9,116 nucleotides of DNA from Patescibacteria group bacterium (GCA_018825765.1 JAHKAQ010000118.1:1-9116), one strand, 5' to 3'. Counted from the first letter of the stretch, positions 1 to 6,966 are shown. Numbers and translations are program-made. Notes: generated from the letters alone by a model not told the origin.

Positions 1-2
1 AC

Positions 3-383
3 TTGAAAAATCTTATCACTAATATCCAGAAAAAACCGCCCCAAAAAAGAAAAAAATTTCAAATAATTTTTGTGGTGCTTATCCTTGTTCCTATTGTTAT
101 TATATGGATAATTTCCCTTAAATTCGGTTCAGGAAAAAAACAGGAATCGCCCAGCCAGCATCAATCCGCAAACGCCGTCAAAGAAAAAGCCCGGGAATTT
201 AAAAATCTTATCATTGACATTTGGGATATAAAAGATAAAACCCGGCAGGAAATTCAGGATTTAGGGCAGGATCCCCAGGTCCAAAACCTGTTGGAACAGA
301 ACGCTAAGTCAGGGGAAGAAGAAACGGCGCAACCAGCGCAAGCTCCGCCTGAAGAAACCGAACAGCCGGCCGCTCAGGAATAA
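3..383 (+). CDS. small single-pass membrane protein, function unknown (start uncertain)
   Basis: I do not recognise this protein. As read it has 126 residues. A Lys/Arg-rich stretch (about residues 10-18) precedes one strongly hydrophobic segment (about 20-40), which predicts an anchor with the N-terminus in the cytoplasm and the rest outside. The outer part contains a charged, probably helical segment (about 55-102) and ends in a tail rich in Glu, Pro, Ala and Gln (about 103-126) that looks disordered. The only start visible is a TTG at position 3, and the frame is open to the window edge, so the true start may lie upstream and the gene may be cut. It ends 65 bases before gyrA, with a small hairpin just after its stop. 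No catalytic motif, Cys pair or sorting signal is seen. The steady reading frame and sensible domain order support a real gene. Confidence 0.65.
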   Translation: MKNLITNIQKKPPQKRKKFQIIFVVLILVPIVIIWIISLKFGSGKKQESPSQHQSANAVKEKAREFKNLIIDIWDIKDKTRQEIQDLGQDPQVQNLLEQNAKSGEEETAQPAQAPPEETEQPAAQE

Positions 384-401
384 GAGCCGCGAACCCGGCT
401 C
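384..401 (+). terminator. short GC-rich stem-loop after the first gene, possible weak terminator
   Basis: GAGCCG (384-389) pairs perfectly with CGGCTC (396-401) around a six-base loop, starting immediately after the stop codon of the upstream gene. No run of T follows, so it does not meet the usual pattern for a factor-independent terminator. It could slow transcription or protect the 3' end of the upstream message. It could also be chance. Confidence 0.25.
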
Positions 402-416
402 CAGTCTGAAATAAAC

Positions 417-422
417 GATAAT
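417..422 (+). promoter_or_regulatory. possible -10 element upstream of gyrA
   Basis: GATAAT matches the TATAAT consensus at five of six bases and lies 26 bases upstream of the gyrA start, in the 65-base gap after the preceding gene and its hairpin. No convincing -35 hexamer is seen 16-18 bases upstream, where the sequence is GC-rich stem. The support is weak and mainly positional. Confidence 0.2.
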
Positions 423-448
423 CAATCATCAGCCCTAACTGAATAATT

Positions 449-2890
449 ATGGAAATCGGCTATGTAAAACCTAAAAAAATAGTAGAGGAAATGAAAACCT
501 CTTACCTGGATTATGCCATGAGCATTATTGTTTCCCGCGCCCTTCCGGACGTCAGGGACGGTTTAAAGCCAAGTCAGCGCCGCATCCTTTATTCCATGCA
601 TAACCTCGGCCTAAGCCATCAGGCCAAATACAGAAAGTCCGCCCTGGTAGTGGGCGATGTGCTTGGTAAATATCATCCTCACGGCGACATGGCCGTATAC
701 GACGCCCTGGTGCGTCTGGCTCAGAATTTTTCACTGCGCTACCCGCTGGTTGACGGCCAGGGAAACTTTGGTTCAATCGACGGAGACAGTCCGGCCCAGA
801 TGCGTTACACTGAATGCCGCATGACCAGAGTGTCGGAAGAGATTTTAAAAGACATTGACAAAGACACGGTCGATTTCATTGATAATTACGACGCCTCAAG
901 ACAGGAGCCGCGCGTCATGCCGGCCGCCGTTCCCCAGCTTCTCATAAACGGCACCGTGGGCATTGCTGTGGGCATGGCCACCAATATTCCTCCTCACAAT
1001 ATGGGAGAAGTAATGCAGGCCCTGATCTATTTAATAGAAAATCCCAATTGCGAAATAAAAGAACTGATGCGTTTTGTCAAAGGCCCGGATTTCCCCACCG
1101 GCGGTTTTATTTATAACAAAAAAGACATTCTTGAGGCCTATTCCACCGGCAAAGGCCGCATGGTGACCAGGGCCAAAACAGAAATCGTAGAAACCAAAAA
1201 AGACCGCTTTGCCATTATCGTGTCTGAAGTTACCTATCAATCCAATAAAGCGGCGGTCATTACTAAAATCGCCGATCTGGTCAAACAGGGCAAGATAACC
1301 GGCATTAAAGATATTCGCGACGAATCAGACAAAGACGGTATAAGAGTAGTCATTGAGCTGAAAAAAGACGCCTATCCCAAAAAAGTTCTCAATCGTTTAT
1401 TCCAGCTCACTGATTTGCAGAAAAATTTCGGCCTAAATATGATCGCGCTGGAAGCCGGCATTCAGCCCAAAGTAATGAATATCAAAGAAGTGCTTTCGCA
1501 TTTCTTCAATTACCGGGTCCAGGTGGTTACCCGCCGCACCAATTATGAACTGCGAAAAGCCCGCGACCGCGCTCATATCCTGCTTGGATTGAAAATCGCC
1601 CTGGATCACATTGACGCGGTCATAAAAACCATCAGATCTTCGCGCACCAGAGAAATCGCCCATAAAAATTTAATGCAAAAATTTAAATTAAGCCATAAAC
1701 AGTCCCAGGCCATTCTGGAAATGAGGCTTCAGAACCTGGCCGGCCTTGAACGAAAAAAAATTCAGGACGAACTGGAAGAAAAGAAAAAACTGATAAAACA
1801 ACTGGAAACCTTATTGAAATCAAAGGTAAAAATGACCAACCTGATAAAAAAAGAACTCCAGGAACTAAACGAAAAATACAAAGATAAACGCCGCACAAAA
1901 GTAATCACCGGCCCGGTAGGCGAGTTTTCCCAGGAAGATATTGTTCCCCAGGAAGACTCCATCATAATGATCAGCCGCGGCGGCTACATAAAACGCATGA
2001 ACCCCAACGCCTATAAAGTGCAAAAACGCGGCGGCGTGGGTATTATCGGCGCCTCTCCCAAGGAAGACGACGTTATTTCCCATATTTTCAGCTGTAAGAC
2101 CCACGATGACATTTTCTTTTTCACTGAAAGCGGCAAAGCCTATATCACCAAAGCCTATGAAATAAGTGAAGCGTCGCGCACCTCCAGAGGCCAGGCCATT
2201 GCCAATTTCCTGGCTCTGCCGCAAAGAGAGAAAATAACCGCGATTATTCCCATAAGTTCCAAAAATCAACCCCGCTATCTTTTTATGTGCACCAAGCTCG
2301 GCACCATTAAACGAATTAAATTAGAAAAATTAGCCAATATTCGAAAAAACGGCATTCACGCCATTAAATTAAAGGGCCAGGACGAACTTTGGTGGGTTAA
2401 GCCTACTAACGGGCGGGATGAAATAATCCTTGCCACCAGCCACGGCCAGTCTATCCGCTTTAAGGAAACCGACGTCCGGGAAATGGGCCGCGTGGCTTCG
2501 GGCGTTAGAGGCATCAACATTAAACAGGAAGACTGGGTTGTGGGCATAGGCGCTATTCCCCGGGGAGAAACCAAAGGCATCAACCTTTTAGTAATCACCC
2601 AAAAAGGCTTTGGCAAAAAAACCGCTCTGTCCCGCTACAAAGTGCAAAAACGCGGCGGCATGGGTATAAAAACCATGAAAATAACCGTAAAAAACGGTCC
2701 CATTACCCACGCTTCCCTGGTTGATGAAAATAACGAAAATAAAGCCACTGACCTTATTGCAACTTCCCAAAATGGTAATATAATAAGAATAAGCATAAAG
2801 AATATTCCTCTCCTGGGCAGAGCGACCCAGGGAGTAAAGGTGATGCGCCTTCACGCAGGCGACAAACTGGCCCAGGCCACCAAAGTTTAA
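449..2890 (+). CDS. gyrA: DNA gyrase subunit A
   Basis: GyrA is the DNA-cleaving and rejoining subunit of the type IIA topoisomerase gyrase, which works as a GyrA2-GyrB2 tetramer and introduces negative supercoils using ATP. The 813 residues carry the expected parts. The winged-helix region has the HPHGD motif (76-80), and the catalytic tyrosine is Tyr120 within QMRYTE, preceded by the helper Arg119. Tower and coiled-coil arms follow (about 360-480), then a six-blade-type C-terminal domain (about 485-810). The C-terminal domain has two GyrA-box-like motifs, QKRGGVG (525-531) and QKRGGMG (733-739), which favour gyrase over topoisomerase IV ParC. The position matching E. coli Ser83 is Met81, while Asp85 (E. 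coli Asp87) is kept. There is no long acidic tail as in E. coli. The ATG at 449 has no Shine-Dalgarno sequence, but it places the conserved N-terminal motif YLDYAM at residues 19-24, as expected. gyrB is not in the window. Confidence 0.96.
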   Translation: MEIGYVKPKKIVEEMKTSYLDYAMSIIVSRALPDVRDGLKPSQRRILYSMHNLGLSHQAKYRKSALVVGDVLGKYHPHGDMAVYDALVRLAQNFSLRYPLVDGQGNFGSIDGDSPAQMRYTECRMTRVSEEILKDIDKDTVDFIDNYDASRQEPRVMPAAVPQLLINGTVGIAVGMATNIPPHNMGEVMQALIYLIENPNCEIKELMRFVKGPDFPTGGFIYNKKDILEAYSTGKGRMVTRAKTEIVETKKDRFAIIVSEVTYQSNKAAVITKIADLVKQGKITGIKDIRDESDKDGIRVVIELKKDAYPKKVLNRLFQLTDLQKNFGLNMIALEAGIQPKVMNIKEVLSHFFNYRVQVVTRRTNYELRKARDRAHILLGLKIALDHIDAVIKTIRSSRTREIAHKNLMQKFKLSHKQSQAILEMRLQNLAGLERKKIQDELEEKKKLIKQLETLLKSKVKMTNLIKKELQELNEKYKDKRRTKVITGPVGEFSQEDIVPQEDSIIMISRGGYIKRMNPNAYKVQKRGGVGIIGASPKEDDVISHIFSCKTHDDIFFFTESGKAYITKAYEISEASRTSRGQAIANFLALPQREKITAIIPISSKNQPRYLFMCTKLGTIKRIKLEKLANIRKNGIHAIKLKGQDELWWVKPTNGRDEIILATSHGQSIRFKETDVREMGRVASGVRGINIKQEDWVVGIGAIPRGETKGINLLVITQKGFGKKTALSRYKVQKRGGMGIKTMKITVKNGPITHASLVDENNENKATDLIATSQNGNIIRISIKNIPLLGRATQGVKVMRLHAGDKLAQATKV
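2757..2784 (+). promoter_or_regulatory. possible internal promoter inside the 3' end of gyrA
   Basis: TTGCAA (2757-2762, four of six bases matching TTGACA) is followed after 16 bases by a perfect TATAAT (2779-2784). Transcription would begin near 2791, about 110 bases before the methyltransferase start. The site lies in gyrA coding sequence for a stretch rich in Asn and Ile, whose AT-rich codons can create such a match by chance. It would let the downstream genes be expressed separately from gyrA. Confidence 0.25.
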
Positions 2891-2903
2891 TCTAAAGCCT
2901 TAA

Positions 2904-3479
2904 ATGGAGCTTGAAACAAAAATCAAAACTAAAAATTCCACCTCTTCCAATCTTGATCCCCAGGCCATCTTGGATAAGCTTGAATTAAAGTCAGGTGACA
3001 TTATAGCCGATTTAGGTTGCGGCTCCGGGCATTTCGTGATTCCGGCCGCCAAAATTACAGGGGACAAAGGCCTGGTATTTGCGATTGATGTTTTAGAAAA
3101 ACGACTCGGAGCAGTTCAAAGTCAGGCTAATCTAAATTACCTTAATAATATTGTCACTGGTCTGGCCAACCTTGAAACAGCCGGCAGCGTGGCAAAAATT
3201 CTTAAAAACAAAAAAGCTGACCTTATTATTCTCTCTGATGTTTTGTTTGCCAATGATGATAAAAATGCCATAATACAACAAGTCCTGGATAATTTGGCGC
3301 CGCGCGGACGACTGATTATCATTGACTGGGAAAATAACCGCCATCCGGCCGCTCCGTCTAAAGATATGCTTGTAAGCTCCCGGGAGATCATTGAGCTTTG
3401 CCGGAAAAATAAATTAAAACCCTTAGAAAGTCTGCCAGCGGGCCAATATCATTGGGCGCGTCTCTTTATCCGCGCCTGA
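2904..3479 (+). CDS. class I SAM-dependent methyltransferase
   Basis: The protein has 191 residues and is a single Rossmann-type methyltransferase domain. SAM-binding motif I is at residues 33-42 (IIADLGCGSG). The acidic residue that usually binds the ribose hydroxyls is Asp62, at the end of strand 2 (VFAID). A strand-4 motif follows (ADLIILSDVL, 105-114), and strand 5 ends at Asp141-Trp142. The C-terminus, with PAGQYHWARLF (178-188), resembles UbiE/type 11-like small methyltransferases that end in a GPYHYGLVF-like strand; this comparison is from memory. The substrate cannot be told from the sequence. The N-terminal 17 residues are polar and not part of the fold, so a later start is possible, though none is better. 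It begins 13 bases after gyrA and ends in TGA 22 bases before the binding-protein gene, so cotranscription is likely. No role linked to gyrase is implied. Confidence 0.85.
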   Translation: MELETKIKTKNSTSSNLDPQAILDKLELKSGDIIADLGCGSGHFVIPAAKITGDKGLVFAIDVLEKRLGAVQSQANLNYLNNIVTGLANLETAGSVAKILKNKKADLIILSDVLFANDDKNAIIQQVLDNLAPRGRLIIIDWENNRHPAAPSKDMLVSSREIIELCRKNKLKPLESLPAGQYHWARLFIRA

Positions 3480-3501
3480 ATATTCAGAGTCAAAAAACCC
3501 T

Positions 3502-4929
3502 ATGAAAACCAAAACAAAAATTATCTCCATTCTGCTTATTAGCGCGCTGATTCCTTTTATTTGGGGCTGCGGTTTGAGAAAAAAACCAGCCGCCCAGGTA
3601 GAGCCGCTTGAAATGTGGGGCGTTTGGGACGATTCCGATGTCATCCAAAACTTTATCAGCCAATACAAAGAGCAGAACGAGCATATAAAAGACATTAAAT
3701 ATAGAAAATTCACTTACGACGAATACGAAAATGAGCTCATAAAAGCTCTAGCCGCGGGCCGCGGGCCGGATATCTTCCAGGTGCATCATTCCTGGCTGGC
3801 CCGCTACCAGGACTTAATGTTGAGCCTGGAACAGGCGCAGGAAATCTATAACCAGGCGGCCAGTGAAAAAAGCGGCTGCGACAAGCCGCCGCTTATTGAA
3901 GAACCGCTCTTAACCGAGCGTCAATACAAAGAGGCTTTTGTGGATGTAGCCCATGATGATTTCGTAAAAAATCAGCAGATCTACGGCATTCCCTTAACTA
4001 TTGACACCCTGGCTCTTTTCTATAACCAGGATCTTTTTTCCGGCGCAGGCATTCCTTTGCCTCCCGGCACCTGGGAAGATTTTGAAAAAGACGTCCGCCT
4101 CTTAACCCAAAAAGATCAATATAACACCATTACCCAGTCTGGCGCGGCCATAGGCGCGGCCTCAAACGTTAATCGCGCCGGAGATATTTTAGCCCTTATG
4201 ATGATGCAGCTTGGCTGTCCCATGACTGACCCGGAAAATTTTAGCTCCCAAATAACTCAAAGAACAACCCGCCCGGAAGATTCCGGCCAAAGCCAGCTCT
4301 ACACCCCGGCCCAGCAGGCGCTTGATTTTTACTCAAGTTTTGCCAACGGTCAAAATCCCAACTATACCTGGAACTCCAGCCTGCACAATTCAGTGGATAG
4401 TTTTCAGGAAGGCCGCGTAGCCATGCTTTTAAATTACACTTACGCCTATTCCACCATTAAATCAAAAGCGCCCAAGCTTAATTTTAAGATCACGCCTGCT
4501 CCTCAATTCCAGGGGGCAACTTCACAAAATAAAATAGCTTACGCTAATTACTGGGGATACGCGGTTTCCAAAAAATCAGCCCAGATAAAAAACAAACCCG
4601 TTGAAGCCTGGAAATTCCTGCTCTTTTTAGGCGCTAAAGAACAGGTGCAAGGCTACGCGGATAAGACTCAACGGCCCGCTTCCCGAAGAGACGTCTTGGC
4701 CGAACAGAAAAAACAGCCTGACATGGGTGTTTTCGCCGACCAGGCGCTAATCGCCAAAAGCTGGTATCAGCCCAACGAAGGACAAATTGATCAGATTTTT
4801 AACCAGAACATTCAGGCGGTTTATTTAGGGCAGAAAACCACTGAACAGGCGATTCAGGAAATAAACGCTAAAATAGATATTTTAATGCAGGAAAATGAAG
4901 CAAAAAACAAAGAGCTGGAAACTGAATAA
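3502..4929 (+). CDS. extracellular solute-binding lipoprotein (family 1 type, probable ABC importer component)
   Basis: The 475-residue protein starts with a basic N-terminus and a hydrophobic signal (about 7-22) ending in IWGC, a lipobox-like site with an unusual Trp at -2, so Cys23 is the likely lipidated residue. In a monoderm cell this would anchor it to the outer face of the membrane. The mature part shows features of carbohydrate-type binding proteins: AAGRGPDIFQVH (84-95), then IPLTIDTLALFYNQDLF (163-179) followed by a TWEDF segment (190-194), and a hinge-type motif FQEGRVAML (301-309). Family members deliver sugars, oligosaccharides or other ligands to an ABC permease, but no permease or ATPase gene is in the window. 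The last 35 bases overlap the next gene, the first of a pilin-like series, which suggests coupled expression. The ligand is unknown. It may act as a surface receptor rather than an importer component. Confidence 0.85.
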   Translation: MKTKTKIISILLISALIPFIWGCGLRKKPAAQVEPLEMWGVWDDSDVIQNFISQYKEQNEHIKDIKYRKFTYDEYENELIKALAAGRGPDIFQVHHSWLARYQDLMLSLEQAQEIYNQAASEKSGCDKPPLIEEPLLTERQYKEAFVDVAHDDFVKNQQIYGIPLTIDTLALFYNQDLFSGAGIPLPPGTWEDFEKDVRLLTQKDQYNTITQSGAAIGAASNVNRAGDILALMMMQLGCPMTDPENFSSQITQRTTRPEDSGQSQLYTPAQQALDFYSSFANGQNPNYTWNSSLHNSVDSFQEGRVAMLLNYTYAYSTIKSKAPKLNFKITPAPQFQGATSQNKIAYANYWGYAVSKKSAQIKNKPVEAWKFLLFLGAKEQVQGYADKTQRPASRRDVLAEQKKQPDMGVFADQALIAKSWYQPNEGQIDQIFNQNIQAVYLGQKTTEQAIQEINAKIDILMQENEAKNKELETE

Positions 4930-5578
4930 TTTTACAAGCTTAAGAATCAAAAAGATCCTGGCCGGTATTTGTGTTTTAGCCGCCGCCGCCATTCTTTTTT
5001 TATTTTCAAGCCATGAAACCCTGGCCAATTTGGAAGACCCGCTAAAGCTGGAAGGCGACAGTCCCTCCCAATTAGCCGTGGAAATAATAGGCCGGATCTT
5101 GGAGATTATCTATAAATCAGTTATCGGCCTGGCCCTTGTGTTTATCATTATCGGCGGCATCATGTATATGCTCTCAACCGGCAATGAACAGCGCATGAAC
5201 CTGGCCAAAAGCATCGTAATCTACGCCGTAGTTGGCATCGCCATCGCCATTGGCTCGGCCGTCATCATGAACGGCATCGCCACCGCCCTGGGCGGAGAAA
5301 TAAGCAACACCTTTGAGCCTATTCCCGGCGTCATGACCGACACCTTAAGCGCGAAGACTATTCTTGGGAAAGTAATCAATCTCCTGCTTCAAATGCTTGG
5401 CATGCTGGGAATAATCGGCATTGTTATCGGCGGACTCTGGTTTCTTAACTCCTCTGGCAATGAAGACAGGATGCTTACCGGCAAAAAAACCCTAATCTAT
5501 TCAGTAATAGGATTAGTGATCGCTCTAGGCTCGATGATTATCATAAAACAGCTTGAAAACTTGTTTATCTCCAACTAA
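4895..5578 (+). CDS. VirB2/TrbC-like (T4SS pilin-type) membrane protein with two tandem pilin units
   Basis: The protein has 227 residues. A long signal sequence has its hydrophobic core at about 20-38 and a plausible cleavage after LA at 44. Two copies of a two-helix unit follow. Unit 1 (about 60-133) has the inter-helix loop STGNEQRMNLAK (94-105); unit 2 (about 155-224) has SSGNEDRMLTGKK (186-198). In each unit a hydrophobic helix leads into a Gly/Tyr or Gly/Trp stretch, a polar GNxxR loop with basic residues, and a second helix with VIGLVIALG-like sequence. By the positive-inside rule the loops face the cytoplasm and the linkers face outside. VirB2/TrbC proteins are the pilus subunits of type IV secretion systems; the same fold is often found in Patescibacteria, where its job is not established. 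The ATG overlaps the binding-protein gene by 35 bases. An AGG lies only three bases upstream, too close for a strong ribosome site. Confidence 0.8.
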   Translation: MKQKTKSWKLNNFTSLRIKKILAGICVLAAAAILFLFSSHETLANLEDPLKLEGDSPSQLAVEIIGRILEIIYKSVIGLALVFIIIGGIMYMLSTGNEQRMNLAKSIVIYAVVGIAIAIGSAVIMNGIATALGGEISNTFEPIPGVMTDTLSAKTILGKVINLLLQMLGMLGIIGIVIGGLWFLNSSGNEDRMLTGKKTLIYSVIGLVIALGSMIIIKQLENLFISN

Positions 5579-6252
5579 TGAAAAATAAATTCATTCTCAA
5601 TCTAGCTGGTATTTCTTTAACTCTTAGCTTTATTTTTACCGCCGCCGGGATTCTAATCCCCCAAAGCTTGCCGGCCCAGGCTGAAAGCGTAAAGATTGAC
5701 AATCCGCTGGGCGAAGAGAGCCAGGATTTCAATTTCGAGGAGGTCGCCACCAAAATCATTGATTATTTAAAAACTATTGTCGCTTTCGTGGCTATCGCGG
5801 TTCTAATTATCGCCGGCATCTTCTATGTTTTTTCCCAGGGCAACGAACAGCGCACCACTCTGGCCAAAAAAATAATGACCGGCGCCGTGATTGGCGTGGT
5901 GATTGTTTTAGCCGCGCCCACCATCTTAAAAGAGCTGTTTGAGATTTTTGGATTCGCTTCAAAGGACGCCACCATCGACGCGGCCCAGGAAGCCAAGAGC
6001 GTGGTAACCAAAGCGGCCAAAACCCTCTTGTCTGTTTTAGGCGCTATTGGTATAATCAGTCTAGTCTGGTCAGGCATTCTTTATTTAACTTCAGGCGGCA
6101 ATCAGGAACGGGCGGAAAAAGCCAAGAAACAGTTTGTCTATTCAGTTATCGGCCTGGTAATTGCTTTGGCCGCCCTTATTATCATAAAGCAAATCGACGA
6201 GCTTCTGACCGAAGGCGCGACCGGCATGATAAATAACTTAATTTTAATATAA
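5578..6252 (+). CDS. VirB2/TrbC-like (T4SS pilin-type) membrane protein with two tandem pilin units
   Basis: This 224-residue protein has the same architecture as its upstream neighbour. A signal peptide ends near AQA (33-35). Unit 1 (about 55-125) has the loop SQGNEQRTTLAKK (86-98), and unit 2 (about 148-210) has SGGNQERAEKAKK (172-184). The linker between units (about 127-147) is rich in Ala, Lys and acidic residues and should be outside the membrane. Unit 2 resembles unit 2 of the upstream protein (YSVIGLVIAL and IIIKQ are shared), while the unit 1 copies resemble each other through GNEQR. This suggests that an already double gene was duplicated. The start codon shares a base with the stop of the previous gene (TAATG), so translation by termination and reinitiation is likely. 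A pilus or membrane-complex subunit is the best guess; no partner ATPase is seen. Confidence 0.8.
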   Translation: MKNKFILNLAGISLTLSFIFTAAGILIPQSLPAQAESVKIDNPLGEESQDFNFEEVATKIIDYLKTIVAFVAIAVLIIAGIFYVFSQGNEQRTTLAKKIMTGAVIGVVIVLAAPTILKELFEIFGFASKDATIDAAQEAKSVVTKAAKTLLSVLGAIGIISLVWSGILYLTSGGNQERAEKAKKQFVYSVIGLVIALAALIIIKQIDELLTEGATGMINNLILI

Positions 6253-6253
6253 T
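6248..6253 (+). promoter_or_regulatory. possible -10 element before the single-unit pilin gene
   Basis: A perfect TATAAT overlaps the stop codon of the upstream gene and lies in a very AT-rich stretch (about 6231-6270). It would start a transcript with a leader of only about 10 bases before the ATG at 6270. No good -35 hexamer is seen at the right distance, so the support is weak. Confidence 0.2.
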
Positions 6254-6269
6254 AATTAAAAATTCAAGA

Positions 6270-6617
6270 ATGAAACAAAAATTAAGAAAAACAATCCTGG
6301 CTCCGGTATCTATGTTAATGCCGTTGGTAGCTAGCGCGCAGTATTCACCACCTACGGATACTGGATTAGGTGGGGGGACAATAACCGAGATTGTCAATAA
6401 TTTAATGAAGTGGCTTTTGTATCTGCTTGGTTTCATCGGCGTCATCGGCTTTGTAATCGCCGGCATCCTTTATCTTACTTCAGCCGGCAATGATGATAGA
6501 ATGGAAATGGCCAAAAAAGGCATGATCTATTCCGTTATCGGAGTCGTGGTTGGATTAATTGGTACTGTTATATTAAAAGCTGTTAATAGTTGGTTCGGAG
6601 GTAGTAACCGCTTCTAA
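6270..6617 (+). CDS. VirB2/TrbC-like (T4SS pilin-type) membrane protein, single unit
   Basis: The protein has 115 residues. A basic N-terminus and hydrophobic stretch form a signal peptide with a likely cleavage after ASA at 23. A short, Gly/Thr-rich outer segment (about 24-38) follows, then helix 1 (about 45-69), the loop SAGNDDRMEMAKK (71-83) and helix 2 (about 86-106). The predicted mature size (about 90 residues) is close to that of typical VirB2-type pilins. Within it, 6435-6496 is identical base for base to part of the next gene. Outside that block the codons differ from the neighbours, with GGG, GGT, ACA, ACG and GTA used where the others favour GGC, ACC and GTC. This hints at a separate history. 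No Shine-Dalgarno sequence is seen before the ATG. The function is inferred from family and context only. Confidence 0.8.
   Translation: MKQKLRKTILAPVSMLMPLVASAQYSPPTDTGLGGGTITEIVNNLMKWLLYLLGFIGVIGFVIAGILYLTSAGNDDRMEMAKKGMIYSVIGVVVGLIGTVILKAVNSWFGGSNRF
6435..6496 (+). repeat. 62-base perfect direct repeat, copy 1
   Basis: This segment encodes the end of helix 1 and the start of the loop (residues 56-75) of the pilin-like protein at 6270. It is identical at every base, including third codon positions, to 6784-6845, which is 349 bases downstream and in the same reading phase. Identity falls off on both sides. Confidence 0.95.
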
Positions 6618-6648
6618 AATTACCCTATCCTGAAATTTTTATTCCATT

Positions 6649-6966
6649 ATGCCAAAAATCACCCAAGCGGCTTTTTTAGAATATCCCAGCGGCACTAATC
6701 TCCCTGGAGAAGAAGGCAGCGGGGATTTAGCCGTAGGTGTAGTCAAAAATTTAATGTATTGGCTCCTCGGACTACTCGGCTTTATCGGCGTCATCGGCTT
6801 TGTAATCGCCGGCATCCTTTATCTTACTTCAGCCGGCAATGATGAGAGGATGGAAAAAGCCAAAAAATCCATGATTTATTGCGTTTTGGGCGTAGTAATC
6901 AGTCTGGGAGCGCTTGTTTTAATTGAAGTTATCTTTAATTTGCTCCAAGCCGACAGTCGCGCTTAA
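6649..6966 (+). CDS. VirB2/TrbC-like (T4SS pilin-type) protein, single unit, no signal peptide
   Basis: The protein has 105 residues. Helix 1 (about 36-59), the loop SAGNDERMEKAKK (61-73) and helix 2 (about 76-99) match the 6270 protein closely. The 20 residues at 46-65 are identical and are encoded by identical DNA. Unlike its paralogues it has no hydrophobic signal sequence. The N-terminus is a short polar segment with Pro, Gly and Glu (about 11-26), and a TGA at 6631 in the same frame closes the way to an upstream ATG. Either it inserts through helix 1 alone, or the signal-coding part was lost when the gene was copied. No Shine-Dalgarno sequence precedes the ATG; the 31-base gap contains ACCCTATCC, also found before galU. 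The stop overlaps the DUF192 start (TAATG). Confidence 0.75.
   Translation: MPKITQAAFLEYPSGTNLPGEEGSGDLAVGVVKNLMYWLLGLLGFIGVIGFVIAGILYLTSAGNDERMEKAKKSMIYCVLGVVISLGALVLIEVIFNLLQADSRA
6784..6845 (+). repeat. 62-base perfect direct repeat, copy 2
   Basis: This is the second copy of the block at 6435-6496, coding residues 46-65 of the protein at 6649. The exact match of silent positions over 62 bases is far tighter than the similarity between other units of the array, so it points to recent copying or gene conversion. Confidence 0.95.

Noticed and set aside
552..2854. Several minus-strand open frames opposite gyrA (for example 552-776, 1865-2269, 2588-2854)
   Set aside because: They lie entirely opposite a strongly conserved gene, have no recognisable motifs and show biased composition expected of antisense shadows.
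6435..6845. CRISPR or mobile-element repeat
   Set aside because: There are only two copies, both inside coding sequence in the same phase and 349 bases apart, with no spacers, inverted ends or transposase.
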